A program made the position numbers and the translations under genes. Positions 17,027 to 26,212 of a stretch of DNA of 64,000 nucleotides are shown in pieces. A model generated the notes under the pieces. It searched no databases. It worked only from the letters and a program-made list of their open reading frames with translations, and was not told where the DNA came from. Position 1 is the first letter of the stretch; each line of letters starts with the position of its first letter. The DNA comes from UBA4802 sp964509195. GTDB lineage: Bacteria > Spirochaetota > UBA4802 > UB4802. The stretch covers positions 11,774 through 75,773 of the forward strand of contig CAZDWJ010000016.1 of NCBI GenBank assembly GCA_964509195.1. The letters run 5' to 3'.

Positions 17027-18055
17027 ATGACTACTAATGATATGGATCAACTGTTCAGAATAAAGCAGCTGTATGCAAATATAGGCAAACTTATAGTTTC
17101 CTCACTGGAGCTTGACCATATACTGGAAGGCATCATGGAGGAAGTCCATACCTATTTTTCGCCTCAAAACTGGAGCCTGCTACGCTATGATCCCAACTCT
17201 GAGGAATTATATTTTGTCATTTCACATGGCATTGATTTTGATAGCGTTAAAAATATTCGCCTTAAAAAAGGCGAAGGTGTCGCAGGCTATGTAGTAGAAA
17301 CAAAAAAGCCCGTGTTTGTACCTGACACCGGCATTGATACCCGATTCAGCGATAAAATTGACAGGATTACAGGGTTTTCCACAAAATCTGTTATGGCGGT
17401 ACCGATGATCTTTCGTGACACCATCTACGGAGTCATTGAGCTTATCAACAGGGCACAGGGCGGAATTTTTTCTTCTGACGACTATCTCATATTACAGACT
17501 ATAGCTGATTTTAGTGCTATCGCCTTTGCAAATTCTCTATTGTACGAAAAGGCAACCACTATAACAGCACTTGACCCGCTAACCGGCCTTTATAATACCA
17601 AAAAACTAATGGATTTAATCAATGTATGGTCAAAAGACACAGCACCTCTACGCAGGGAGGATACTTCCAACATCATTGCAATACTGCTATTAGATATTAA
17701 AGGACTCAATGACATAAACAATATTGGTGGGCACAGGGAAGGTGACCGCATTTTAAAGCTTGTTTCCAGGTTGCTTAAAACAAGCCTCAGGGACAGCGAC
17801 CTGACATTTAGGATTGGCGGCGATACGTTTTTAGCCATTATAAACTGCGACAACTACTTTGATTTGAAAGCACTGGTGGAACGTATAGTGCAGAAAGCTC
17901 GTACTATCACGCTGCCTGATTACCCTGAAGTACATATTCAGATTCAGCATGGCCTTTCAATTGGAACACGTAACCGCATTCAGGAGCTAATTGAAGAAGC
18001 CCATCGTCAGAAAGTAAAACTATTTACCGCGCAGAGTCCCAAAAAAATCCTTTAA
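17027..18055 (+). CDS. GAF-GGDEF protein with degenerate active site
   Basis: A GAF domain (~residues 25-175: ...GEGVAGYVVETKKPVFVPDTGIDTRFSDKID..., KSVMAVPMIFRDTIYGVIELINR) is followed by a GGDEF domain (~185-335: DPLTGLYNTKKLMDLI, ILLLDIKGLNDINNIGGHREGDRILKLVSRLLK). The signature loop reads RIGGDTFLAI, so the Glu of GGDEF is Thr. Diguanylate cyclase activity is therefore doubtful, and a role as a c-di-GMP/GTP sensor or inactive partner is more likely. There are no TM helices. Its last 36 bp overlap the convergent tadA gene. Confidence 0.85.
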   Translation: MTTNDMDQLFRIKQLYANIGKLIVSSLELDHILEGIMEEVHTYFSPQNWSLLRYDPNSEELYFVISHGIDFDSVKNIRLKKGEGVAGYVVETKKPVFVPDTGIDTRFSDKIDRITGFSTKSVMAVPMIFRDTIYGVIELINRAQGGIFSSDDYLILQTIADFSAIAFANSLLYEKATTITALDPLTGLYNTKKLMDLINVWSKDTAPLRREDTSNIIAILLLDIKGLNDINNIGGHREGDRILKLVSRLLKTSLRDSDLTFRIGGDTFLAIINCDNYFDLKALVERIVQKARTITLPDYPEVHIQIQHGLSIGTRNRIQELIEEAHRQKVKLFTAQSPKKIL

Positions 18056-18478
18056 AATCTTTCTACATTCCTCCTCACATATACCCCACACTATGGTTGG
18101 TACATGGTTGAGCATGGTGTTACCACACACAGTAAGCACCGTGCCACATGCCCCAAAACGGTAATCTTTTGTGCCAATAACAAGTGTTTCAATGCGCGCA
18201 TGTACGATAGCACCCGCGCACATTGCACACGGCTCTTTGGTGACATACATACTACAGCCAGTAAGCCGCTCATTGTGTAAATACTTTGCAGCGTCTTTAA
18301 TAGCAATAATTTCTGCATGTGCTGTGGGGTCAGAGCGTTGGCGTGTTTTGTTGTGAGCACGGGAAATGACTTCACTATTGTTAACTATCACTGCGCCAAC
18401 AGGAATTTCATCCTCCCCAGCGGCACGTTGTGCCTCTTCAAGAGCGATAGTCATATATATGTTGTGGTTTATATTCAT
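18020..18478 (-). CDS. tadA: tRNA-specific adenosine deaminase
   Basis: Converts A34 to inosine in tRNA-Arg(ACG). Zinc-site motifs are THAEIIAIKDAA (His and catalytic Glu) and EPCAMCAGAIVHARI (two Cys). The length of 152 residues is typical. It contains one GCTCTGACCCC word on the minus strand (around 18325) and a GCGATAG word near its start. The 3' end overlaps the GAF-GGDEF gene tail to tail. Confidence 0.93.
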   Translation of the reverse strand: MNINHNIYMTIALEEAQRAAGEDEIPVGAVIVNNSEVISRAHNKTRQRSDPTAHAEIIAIKDAAKYLHNERLTGCSMYVTKEPCAMCAGAIVHARIETLVIGTKDYRFGACGTVLTVCGNTMLNHVPTIVWGICEEECRKILKDFFGTLRGK

Positions 18479-18520
18479 TACCTCACCTACTGCATAATTC
18501 TATCACAAATCAAATGATTT

Positions 18521-18707
18521 TTAAATCTCCATACGTACTTGTTCAATTTCTTCAATAAGTTTTAACTCTATCACCTGTAAATCATGTCGCGCAGATAAGT
18601 GGTTCTTGCGTATGGCCTCCTCAACCTTTTCTACAATTTCTGCAAGCACCTTTGCCTTTACTTTATCTTCTTTAAAATGCTTTATACACTCTTATTGTAA
18701 AACCCAT
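18521..18707 (-). pseudogene. Truncated, frameshifted small coiled-coil protein
   Basis: From ATG 18707 the product starts MGFTIRVYKAF and shifts frame. The continued frame reads KEDKVKAKVLAEIVEKVEEAIRKNHLSARHDLQVIELKLIEEIEQVRMEI, then stops. It aligns almost residue by residue with the first half of the intact gene at 33867-34253 (MGFAIRVYEAFKEDEVKAKV...). The C-terminal coiled coil and TM helix are missing. Confidence 0.75.
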
Positions 18708-19080
18708 ATATGCTCTCCAGAGATTTTTACTTTTACAATCACTTTAATATACTATGTTTGCTTTTCATATACCAATAAAAAAAAGTAGTCTTTAGTGATC
18801 ATAACATCCCCTTAAAGTGGTGAGATGGTGTATAGTGTCATTGCGAGCGCAGCGAAGCAGTCGTTAGATTGCTTCGGCACTTCGTGCCTCGTAATGACTG
18901 TGTGGGGGGATTGCGTCGCCCCGATTTCATCAGGGCTCGCAATGACGTTTGTGGCAATGTCACTGCGAGCGTAGCGAAGCAGTCTTGTGTGAAAAGAGGG
19001 ATTGCTTCGGGGCTTACGCCCCTCGCAATGACTGCCCTTCCAGTGCCTCGCAATGACTGCATGCTCTCGAAGGGAGCGCC
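18708..19080. repeat. 'GTCATTGCGAG'-type repeat block 1
   Basis: From 18837 onward there are several GC-rich phrases: TCATTGCGAGCGCAGCGAAG, GATTGCTTCGGCACTTCGTG, CCTCGCAATGACTG. They are arranged as overlapping inverted pairs. This phrase type is found dispersed in many bacterial genomes. The segment 18708-18836 is AT-rich with nothing recognised. Confidence 0.8.
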
Positions 19081-19141
19081 TTCACTTTAAAAATCTCAGA
19101 TGTAAAACATCTTTGGGAGATTCGGGATGATTTGTTGTGGT

Positions 19142-19585
19142 TTATATAAAATCGCGCAATACTGCAACTTCGATTTCTTTTATTTGTTTGATTTGCATAT
19201 CATTGGTAATAAATAATGTTGCGTTGTTTTCAATGCAGGTTGCAATTTGAAGAGCATCGGGGGTTTTAATCTGGTACTTTGCTCGCAATTCCGCTGCTTT
19301 CTGGGCAATAAGGGAATCCACCGGGTACATGATAATGTTTTTTGAATTTGTCAGCACATCGCGATACTTTTCAGCGATATCAAATCGTTTCATTTGAATG
19401 GGTTGTGTGAGAACTTCAACAAGTGTAATTACCGATGTTATGATGCTGCAATTGTATTGAATAGCATTGCTGATTATTGTTCCTGCGATCTTTCCATATG
19501 GCACACTATCTTCAATGAAATAAATCAAAGGAGCAGTGTCAATCATTATTCGTCTGTGATTGGTAATGAGTGATTTTATGTCCAT
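19142..19585 (-). CDS. PIN-domain ribonuclease toxin (VapC-like)
   Basis: PIN fold with the four acidic positions visible: IMIDTAPLIYF (Asp16), TSVITLVEVLTQP (Glu), KTPDALQIATCI (Asp) and LFITNDMQIKQI (Asp). VapC-type toxins cut tRNA or other RNA and are neutralised by the adjacent antitoxin. The length of 147 residues is usual. It overlaps the antitoxin gene by 10 bp and is second in the operon, the normal order. Blocks of the GTCATTGCGAG repeat flank the pair on both sides. Confidence 0.88.
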   Translation of the reverse strand: MDIKSLITNHRRIMIDTAPLIYFIEDSVPYGKIAGTIISNAIQYNCSIITSVITLVEVLTQPIQMKRFDIAEKYRDVLTNSKNIIMYPVDSLIAQKAAELRAKYQIKTPDALQIATCIENNATLFITNDMQIKQIKEIEVAVLRDFI

Positions 19586-19785
19586 GAATTACGTTCTTTA
19601 GACACATAATCCTGCGCATCAATATTTTCCCAGATGTCGCTTCCAAGTCCCTTGAGTTCGAATATGGAATGATGTTCTTCATATTCGCTTGATTGCACAT
19701 CATTAACGAGGCGCATAAGCAGAGCTTTCTTTTCTGGACCAGAAAGTTGTGTTATTTGTTTGTAGATTTTACTTGCCTTACTCAT
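19576..19785 (-). CDS. Antitoxin partner of the PIN toxin
   Basis: A 69-residue acidic protein. The N-terminal half (MSKASKIYKQITQLSGPEKKALLMRLVNDV) is helical. The C-terminal half (FELKGLGSDIWENIDAQDYVSKERNSW) matches the toxin-binding tail common in small VapB-like antitoxins that end '...IDAQxYVxxxRxxW'. The 10-bp overlap with the toxin gene supports the pairing. The DNA-binding fold is not certain. Confidence 0.75.
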   Translation of the reverse strand: MSKASKIYKQITQLSGPEKKALLMRLVNDVQSSEYEEHHSIFELKGLGSDIWENIDAQDYVSKERNSWT

Positions 19786-19855
19786 TTTAAATATCCTCTA
19801 AATAATAAATTAAATAATTCAGGACTTAAAAATCAAGAAAAAAAATTTTATTCCG

Positions 19856-20053
19856 CTTGCGTCTCGATACACGTGCTTCGCACGCACTAGTATCCCTCGG
19901 ACTCAAGGCTCTCGAAGGGAGCGGGCACCAAGTCACTGCGAGCGTAGCGAAGCAGTCGTTAGATTGCTTTGGCACTTCGTGCCTCGCAATGACTGCACAC
20001 ACAGCCCTAGGACTGTGAGTAGCCCAAGCGTAAGCCAGGAACGTATCGAGATG
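19856..20053. repeat. 'GTCATTGCGAG'-type repeat block 2
   Basis: Contains GTCACTGCGAGCGTAGCGAA, GATTGCTTTGGCACTTCGTG and CCTCGCAATGACTG in the same order as block 1. The block is bracketed by TCTCGATAC (19862) and GTATCGAGA (20044) in inverted orientation. It lies on the other side of the VapBC-type pair. Confidence 0.8.
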
Positions 20054-20171
20054 ACCTTTATTTAAAAAATTTTAAATGGCATAGCAAAAAACATTTTTAT
20101 ACCTACATATATTTAGCATTACAGTATAATTTAATTATACAAAAAAATAATTTAATAATATTATAAAATAC

Positions 20172-20199
20172 TTGACATATAAAACTTACCTGCTACATT
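20172..20199 (+). promoter_or_regulatory. Candidate sigma-70 promoter for FadL-like gene
   Basis: TTGACA (20172-20177), 16-bp spacer, TACATT (20194-20199). AGGAGG lies 6-8 bp before the ATG at 20264. Confidence 0.5.
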
Positions 20200-20263
20200 G
20201 CAATTAATTAAACATTTATTGTTTTTTAAGTAACAATTTATATTATTTTCGTGAGGAGGTTTT

Positions 20264-21451
20264 ATGAAAACCAGTTTTAACATTTTTACAGGAGTAGCTA
20301 TAATTTTACTTTTGGCTACAGGTGCATTTGCAACCAATGGTATGCGAATGATTGGTTTTGGCCCAGTGTAAAATTCAATGGGTGGTATTGGCGTTACTGC
20401 TGCGCTTGATGCTGCAACTATAATAACCAACCCTGCAGGTATGAGCGACTTTAAAGCCCGCATAGACTTTGGTGCTACGTATTTTGTTCCAACAGTGGAA
20501 CATAAAGGTACAGGTGCTTTTTCATCACCTTCTACAGTTGAATCCGACAGAGGCGCATCACCTGTGCCGGCATTTGGTCTTGTAGTACCAATCAACGACA
20601 GACTACGATTTGGTATTGGTGCATATGGCATATCTGGCATGGGTGTTGATTACAAAAATAATGTGTATATGAGTGTATTGAGCACATCCTATAGCCAGAT
20701 GAGATTTGCACCAGGACTATCGTATAAAATTAATGATATGGTTTCCGTTGGTGCAGTTATCAACGTTATGTATGCAACAATGGAATTTTCAGCTGCAACA
20801 TCTATGGCACAGGAAGCTCATATGAATTCAGCATCCTTTGGCTATGGTGCAACCATTGGAGTACTGGTAAAGCCAGTTGAGATGGTAAATGTAGGCCTTG
20901 CATATGAAACCAAAAGTAATTTTAAGGATTTTGAATTCAACACTAATGCAGGAAAAGACAAAATTGAATTCAATCAACCACAGAGTGTAACCGCAGGTGT
21001 GGCAGTTATGCCAATTACAGGATTAACCTTAGCATTTGAAGTACAATGGATACAGTGGTCGGATACCAATGGCAAAAATCTTCCCAAATATACTGAAAAT
21101 AATAGCAGCGCAACCCCATGGAATCTGAATTGGGAAGACCAGATAGTATATAAAATTGGTGCCCAGTATGCTCTGACCCCAATGTTTGCTGTACGAGCTG
21201 GATTTAATTATGGTAAAATGCCACTGGATAAAACAAGAGCTTTTGAAAACGTAGCATTCCCGGCTGTAGCCGAATATCATTACACAGCTGGTGTAGGTAT
21301 TGCGTTTAACAATAATTTAACACTCAACATTGGGGGAATGTATTCCCCAGAAGCATCATTAAAGGGGAGTAATACATCACAATTCATAGCTGCATATGAA
21401 ACCTCAATGTCACAGTATTCATTGGATATGGGAATTGCATATGTGTTTTAG
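20264..21451 (+). pseudogene. OmpP1/FadL-family outer-membrane protein, interrupted by in-frame TAA
   Basis: From ATG 20264 (AGGAGG upstream) the frame encodes a signal peptide (MKTSFNIFTGVAIILLLATGAFA) and TNGMRMIGFGPV, then TAA at 20369-20371. The same frame then runs NSMGGIGVTAALDAATIITNPAGMSDFKARIDFG... to 21451. The usual family N-terminus 'GFGPxxxSMGGxxxAxxxDAATxxxNPAG' spans the stop, so one codon separates two halves of a conserved motif. FadL proteins are barrels for hydrophobic compounds. A product starting at ATG 20378 would lack a signal peptide and could not reach the outer membrane. The cause is either a true nonsense mutation or a base error. Confidence 0.8.
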
Positions 21452-21472
21452 ATAACAGCCAATTTTTACTAT

Positions 21473-21503
21473 AAAAAAGCCACCTTTTTGCGTGGCTTTT
21501 TTT
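21473..21503 (+). terminator. Intrinsic terminator
   Basis: AAAAAAGCCAC / GTGGCTTTTTTT stem with a ~8-nt loop and a T-run, 20 bp after the FadL-like gene. The remaining 21504-21719 is AT-rich, with a weak TTGACT at 21649 that could belong to the next gene's promoter. Confidence 0.88.
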
Positions 21504-21719
21504 GTGTTATACCAATTAACTCTACACTACCAGATGCTAAATAATATAGGTAATGAATTTGCTGTAATCCCGTTACTAGAATACAAGTATTATTATATGG
21601 ATTTTTTGCTTAATTTTTAAGGCACATAACTGCGTTTTAATAAAAAACTTGACTTTGATTTCACTATACACTTTATTAAGCTAATTTTAACCACTTATAT
21701 ATTTTAAGGTACAACAACT

Positions 21720-23852
21720 ATGAAATTATTTAAGATTATTTCTCTGCTTATTATGAGTGTACTTATAATCGCTGCTTTCATTATAGGCAACACTGTACCT
21801 ATACAGGACGGGGATACCTGGTGGCAAATGCAATATGGCAAATACATGCTTGAACATAAAACACTTATACCTGACCATACACTATATACATGGACTCCAG
21901 CAAGCAATGATGAAATCTACTGCGCATGGATTCCAGAAATTTTAATGTATGTCATTTATTCTCATTTTGGCTTTTATGCACTGTATGTACTTAAATACCT
22001 TTGTGCACTATTGGTTGTAGCACTTTTTATTATTTTTGCATACAAGAATAACACATTATCTCACCCGGTAAGCCTGTTAACAATATTGATGGGTATTATA
22101 ACTCATGGTGCATCATCCGGCAGTATGATAAAACCTGAATTATTTACCTACGTCTTTATGAGTATAACTGTTTTTATATGGTGGCTATACTGCCTTGATA
22201 AAGAAAAAAATTATAAATTATTGTACTTTTTACCTCTGGTAATCCTGATATGGGTCAACAGCCATGGAGGATTTATATTTGCTGCCCCGTTTTTTGTGTG
22301 TATACTGCTTGGAAGCTTTTTAAATTACATATTTACAAAAGATTCTAAATTCACTGCATTCCAGTTAAAACATATAACAGCTGCATCCGCACTTTCTTTT
22401 TTTGCAACGTTTATTACACCGTATGGTTATAAATACCATCTTAGCTTGGTAATAGGATTATTATTAAAACCTGATATAGAAAATTTAAAAACAGTTAGTG
22501 CCTATGGACCCACATTGGCTGTTCCCACATATGTTTTATACTTTGTCATTCCTATTATTATACTTGTTTTTATATTTATAAGTTCAAAACACTACAAACA
22601 CATAGATTGGGTATTTGTAACATCAAATATATGTTACGCCATTCTTTATACTGTTTTTGGTCGTTTGATGTATTACTGGATCCCAGTGTACACATTTAGC
22701 ATACTCTATTATTTAAAAGATGACATTCTTTTTTATAAACCTAAAAAAAACTGGATTCCAGCACTTATAACCTCAATTGCCCTTATTATATCATTAGATC
22801 AGGTGCGCTGGCAAACATTAGTAAGTTTTACCAACAGCATTACATGGTTTGGGCTGGGCGATAGTTACATTAACTCACACGAGGAAGCGGAATTTATTGC
22901 TAAATATTACCCTCATTACAACGTAGGTAATCCATATAACTGTGGCGGATATTTTTTATGGCGCCTTTACCCCCAAAACAAAATCATGATAGACCCGCGA
23001 TATTTTCCATTTAAAAGCTGGTATGATGAATACATTAAATTTGTTTCAAATAAAGAAACTGAAAAATTTTTACAAAAGTACCAATGTGACATACTCCATC
23101 TGCAACACATGGACCTGCTTTTATACCCATACTTTTTAACACACCCCGATTGGAAACTAGCATTTTACGGTACAGGTGGTGCAGTATTTGTAAAGCGACA
23201 TATACCATTACCTGATAATAAAATTCAACGCAGTGAGTATATATTTTCTTATCCAAGTTTACATCAATCATCATTAATACTAAGCTTTTCTCTACGTATT
23301 GGTGATTGGGAAGCATGTGAACGCATACTGCAACATATGAAAAAAGAATTTACATGGTTTAATCAAATTGCCTTTGTAGAAGCAGCTGAAAACCTATATA
23401 TGGGCACACGTGCATATTACAGAAGGGATTACCAAACAGCATTGACACTGTATGAAAAATCTCTGGGCAAAGTACCTGTCCCACCAAATATACTATCTGC
23501 TATGTACCATTTTAAAGCTGTTGATTTATGGACAGAAGGAAAAACATACGACGCACTAGAATACATAAAGAAGGTTTTGGAAATTAAAGATGATGATCCC
23601 TATGGACTGTTTAATTTAGGAGTGATAAACTGGTATATTTATAAAAAGCAGGTTGAATCGGGAGTTAATTTTTTAGATGATCCTCATGCGCGCTCAATCT
23701 GGCTTAAACCATTTGAAGCGTTTATAGATTTTGCAAAGGATAAACCCGGTGCAAAAGCGGCACTGGATATTGCATATAAAATAATTAATGGGAAATATAG
23801 TGGCAAGCCACCACTAATATATCCACCCGAACCGCGAATAATACTTCAGTAG
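21720..23852 (+). CDS. Large polytopic membrane protein with C-terminal TPR-like region
   Basis: 710 residues. The first ~370 hold about ten hydrophobic helices, starting MKLFKIISLLIMSVLIIAAFIIGN, with a polar QDGDTWWQMQYGKYMLEHKTLIPDHTLYTWTP loop after helix 1. That arrangement resembles GT-C/PMT-type membrane glycosyltransferases and their acidic first loop. Next comes a soluble segment with NPYNCGGYFLWRLYPQNKIMIDPRYFPF. The final ~200 residues look like TPR repeats (YYRRDYQTALTLYEKSLGKVPVPPNILSAMYHFKAVDLW...). The gene opens the surface-sugar locus, so a glycan-modifying role is possible, but no catalytic motif is firm. Confidence 0.6.
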   Translation: MKLFKIISLLIMSVLIIAAFIIGNTVPIQDGDTWWQMQYGKYMLEHKTLIPDHTLYTWTPASNDEIYCAWIPEILMYVIYSHFGFYALYVLKYLCALLVVALFIIFAYKNNTLSHPVSLLTILMGIITHGASSGSMIKPELFTYVFMSITVFIWWLYCLDKEKNYKLLYFLPLVILIWVNSHGGFIFAAPFFVCILLGSFLNYIFTKDSKFTAFQLKHITAASALSFFATFITPYGYKYHLSLVIGLLLKPDIENLKTVSAYGPTLAVPTYVLYFVIPIIILVFIFISSKHYKHIDWVFVTSNICYAILYTVFGRLMYYWIPVYTFSILYYLKDDILFYKPKKNWIPALITSIALIISLDQVRWQTLVSFTNSITWFGLGDSYINSHEEAEFIAKYYPHYNVGNPYNCGGYFLWRLYPQNKIMIDPRYFPFKSWYDEYIKFVSNKETEKFLQKYQCDILHLQHMDLLLYPYFLTHPDWKLAFYGTGGAVFVKRHIPLPDNKIQRSEYIFSYPSLHQSSLILSFSLRIGDWEACERILQHMKKEFTWFNQIAFVEAAENLYMGTRAYYRRDYQTALTLYEKSLGKVPVPPNILSAMYHFKAVDLWTEGKTYDALEYIKKVLEIKDDDPYGLFNLGVINWYIYKKQVESGVNFLDDPHARSIWLKPFEAFIDFAKDKPGAKAALDIAYKIINGKYSGKPPLIYPPEPRIILQ

Positions 23853-23943
23853 TATAAAAAATATTATTGACGAAAGGTATTACCTCATTATGAATTTATT
23901 ACAAATGTTATTTTCTTTGGATAATAATTAAACTTTGAGTACA

Positions 23944-24822
23944 ATGAAGGGAATTATTTTAGCCGGCGGTTTTGGTACGCGTCTGTATCCTATTACAAAA
24001 GCTGTTTGTAAACAGCTTTTACCTGTATATGATAAACCATTGGTTTACTATCCCCTTTCTGTGTTGATGTTGGCTGGTATACGGGAAATACTTATTATAT
24101 CAACACCCACCGACATTCACCGGTTCAAAGAACTTTTTGGAACAGGTGAACAGTGGGGAATATCTCTTTCCTATGCCATACAGAATAAACCAGAAGGTAT
24201 TGCACAGGCATTTATCATTGGTAATGATTTTATTGGCAATGATTCCGTGTGTTTGGTGCTTGGTGATAATATATTCTTTGGACATGGTTTGATTAATCTT
24301 TTACAGGAAAGCAAGGATATTGTATCAAATGAAAATAAAGCAGTAATTTTTGGATACTGGGTCCATGATCCTGTACGATATGGTGTGGTTGAAATTAACG
24401 AAAAATTTGAAGCACTATCAATTGAAGAAAAGCCTCAAAAACCCAAAAGCAACTACGCCGTTATTGGATTATATTTTTATCCTAACGATGTAGTGGAAAT
24501 AGCAAAAACAATTAAACCAAGCAATAGGGGTGAACTTGAAATAACCAGTGTTAATCAGAACTACCTGTATCAAAATCGTCTTAAAGTGCGTATAATGGGC
24601 AGAGGATTTGCGTGGCTTGATACTGGAACACATCAAAGTTTACTTGAGGCGGGTAATTTTGTTAAAATAATTGAAGATAGAACGGGTCTTAAAATTGGCT
24701 GTATTGAAGAGATAGCATTTAGAAACGGATGGATTAGCAAAGATCAGCTGTTAGCAAGTGCTCAATCATTACAGATGACTGATTACGGTAACTATCTTAC
24801 AAAATTAGCTTTAGGAAAGTAG
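23944..24822 (+). CDS. rmlA: Glucose-1-phosphate thymidylyltransferase
   Basis: First enzyme of dTDP-sugar synthesis: dTTP + glucose-1-P gives dTDP-glucose. MKGIILAGGFGTRLYPITKAVCKQLLPVYDKPLVYYPLSVLMLAGIREIL is the nucleotidyltransferase signature. VLGDNIFFGHG binds metal, and YGVVE and GRGFAWLDTGTHQSLLEA complete the active site. The length of 293 residues is normal. ATG 23944 is chosen over TTG 23935. rmlB, rmlC and rmlD are not next to it; a WecE-type aminotransferase downstream suggests an amino-deoxysugar product. Confidence 0.95.
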   Translation: MKGIILAGGFGTRLYPITKAVCKQLLPVYDKPLVYYPLSVLMLAGIREILIISTPTDIHRFKELFGTGEQWGISLSYAIQNKPEGIAQAFIIGNDFIGNDSVCLVLGDNIFFGHGLINLLQESKDIVSNENKAVIFGYWVHDPVRYGVVEINEKFEALSIEEKPQKPKSNYAVIGLYFYPNDVVEIAKTIKPSNRGELEITSVNQNYLYQNRLKVRIMGRGFAWLDTGTHQSLLEAGNFVKIIEDRTGLKIGCIEEIAFRNGWISKDQLLASAQSLQMTDYGNYLTKLALGK

Positions 24823-24924
24823 GTGAAAACAATTCAAATGATTTGTACATGCTATTGCTTTTGACAGGTAGCATAATTTTGATTGTTTTAAATTAAAATA
24901 ATATTTTATATAGGCCATGACAAA

Positions 24925-25893
24925 ATGAAGCAACCATATTTTTCAATTGTCATTCCCGTGTACAGGTGTCCGTGGACATTACATGAATTGTATTCACGTC
25001 TAAAGAGCACACTTGAAGCCATAAATAAAAATTTTGAAATCATTATGGTGGATGATGGAAGCCCACTGCACGATTGGGAAGTTATAAAAGAGCTGGCGGC
25101 AAAAGATAAACGCGTTAAAGGAATTAAACTATCCCGCAATTTTGGGCAGCACCATGCCATTACCGCTGGACTTGATTTTGCAAAAGGCAGGTGGGTGGTG
25201 GTAATGGACTGCGATTTACAGGATCAGCCCGAGGAAATTGCAAAGCTGTATCAAAAAGCAATGGAAGGCTATGACATAGTGGTGGGCAGAAGAGCCAAAC
25301 GCAAAGATGGGTTTTTTAAGAGGATGAGTTCAAAGGTGTTCTGGAAAGTGTACAGCTATTTTACAGAGACACAAATTGATGGGAGAATTGGTAATTTTGG
25401 TATATATTCTGATAAGGTGATAAGCACTGTAAATAAAATGCGTGAATCAAGCAGAATTTTTGCTTTATTTGCTGTATGGATTGGCTTCAAAAGAGCAGAA
25501 ATTGATATTGAACATTTCAGAAGGGAGAAAGGCAAATCAAGTTATACTTTAAAAAAATTGATAAATTTGGCTATAGACTCAATACTCTCATACTCACAAA
25601 AACCATTGATATTATTTATAAAATTAGGGTGCTTTATATCGTTAGTTGCATTTGGTTTTTCAATATTTTTAATCATACAACACTTTTTTATGTCAATACC
25701 TGTAGCAGGTTGGACCAGCATAATGGTATCTATTTATTTTTTATCAGGTATTATTATAGCATGTATCGGAATAGTAGGCATTTACATTGGGAAAGTCTAT
25801 AATGAAGTAAAAAACAGGCCTCTTTATATTATTGATGATATAACTTTTGAAGTTAAGCAATTAATAAACAAGGGAACTTATGGGCACCTCTAA
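24925..25893 (+). CDS. GT2 polyprenyl-phosphate glycosyltransferase (GtrB/ArnC-like)
   Basis: A family 2 GT-A domain (FSIVIPVYRCPWTLHELYSRL, IIMVDDGSP, KLSRNFGQHHAITAGLDFAKG, VVVMDCDLQDQPEEI with the DxD) is followed by two C-terminal TM helices (~residues 232-300). This layout transfers a sugar from a nucleotide donor to undecaprenyl phosphate on the inner face of the inner membrane. The last ~8 codons (...NKGTYGHL) and stop lie inside a copy of the dispersed nested-hairpin element, so the element has probably altered the C-terminus. Confidence 0.87.
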   Translation: MKQPYFSIVIPVYRCPWTLHELYSRLKSTLEAINKNFEIIMVDDGSPLHDWEVIKELAAKDKRVKGIKLSRNFGQHHAITAGLDFAKGRWVVVMDCDLQDQPEEIAKLYQKAMEGYDIVVGRRAKRKDGFFKRMSSKVFWKVYSYFTETQIDGRIGNFGIYSDKVISTVNKMRESSRIFALFAVWIGFKRAEIDIEHFRREKGKSSYTLKKLINLAIDSILSYSQKPLILFIKLGCFISLVAFGFSIFLIIQHFFMSIPVAGWTSIMVSIYFLSGIIIACIGIVGIYIGKVYNEVKNRPLYIIDDITFEVKQLINKGTYGHL

Positions 25894-25996
25894 AAACTGC
25901 TTTCATCCTTAAAATTAGCATCTAAAGAAAGCGGTTTTTCCTATATATTGTGCCCACAAGGGAACATCCTTAAATATGGTTTTTAGAAGTTCCCTT
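25870..25996. repeat. Dispersed nested-hairpin element, copy B (best copy)
   Basis: Outer inverted repeats are AAGGGAACTT (25870-25879) and AAGTTCCCTT (25987-25996). Inside, GGGCAC (25882) pairs with GTGCCC (25950), and TAAAAACTGCTTTC pairs with GAAAGCGGTTTTT. A further AAGGGAAC at 25958 can also pair with the right end, allowing alternative folds. The size and structure are MITE-like. The downstream 25997-26212 is AT-rich with no gene recognised. Confidence 0.82.
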
Positions 25997-26212
25997 ATAA
26001 AAAATAATTTTTGAGGATGTCGTCTTGTAGATACTTGTTGTATAAAAACCGCTGTCTTTTATATTAACACGTAATGATGAAAGCATTTTAAGATATGCAG
26101 ATAATTTTTTATAATGCTTGTTAGATTTCACACTAATTTTAATTTAACATTGGTCACATGCAATTTAAAAAAATACATATGATAAAAAGTTAGAAAGAGG
26201 AAAGAAAGAAAA

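Noticed and set aside
1287..20371. Reassigned genetic code with TAA as glutamine
   Set aside because: Many genes, for example thioredoxin at 13185 and phosphofructokinase at 16733, end in TAA at the expected family length, so TAA is a normal stop; two internal cases do not support recoding.
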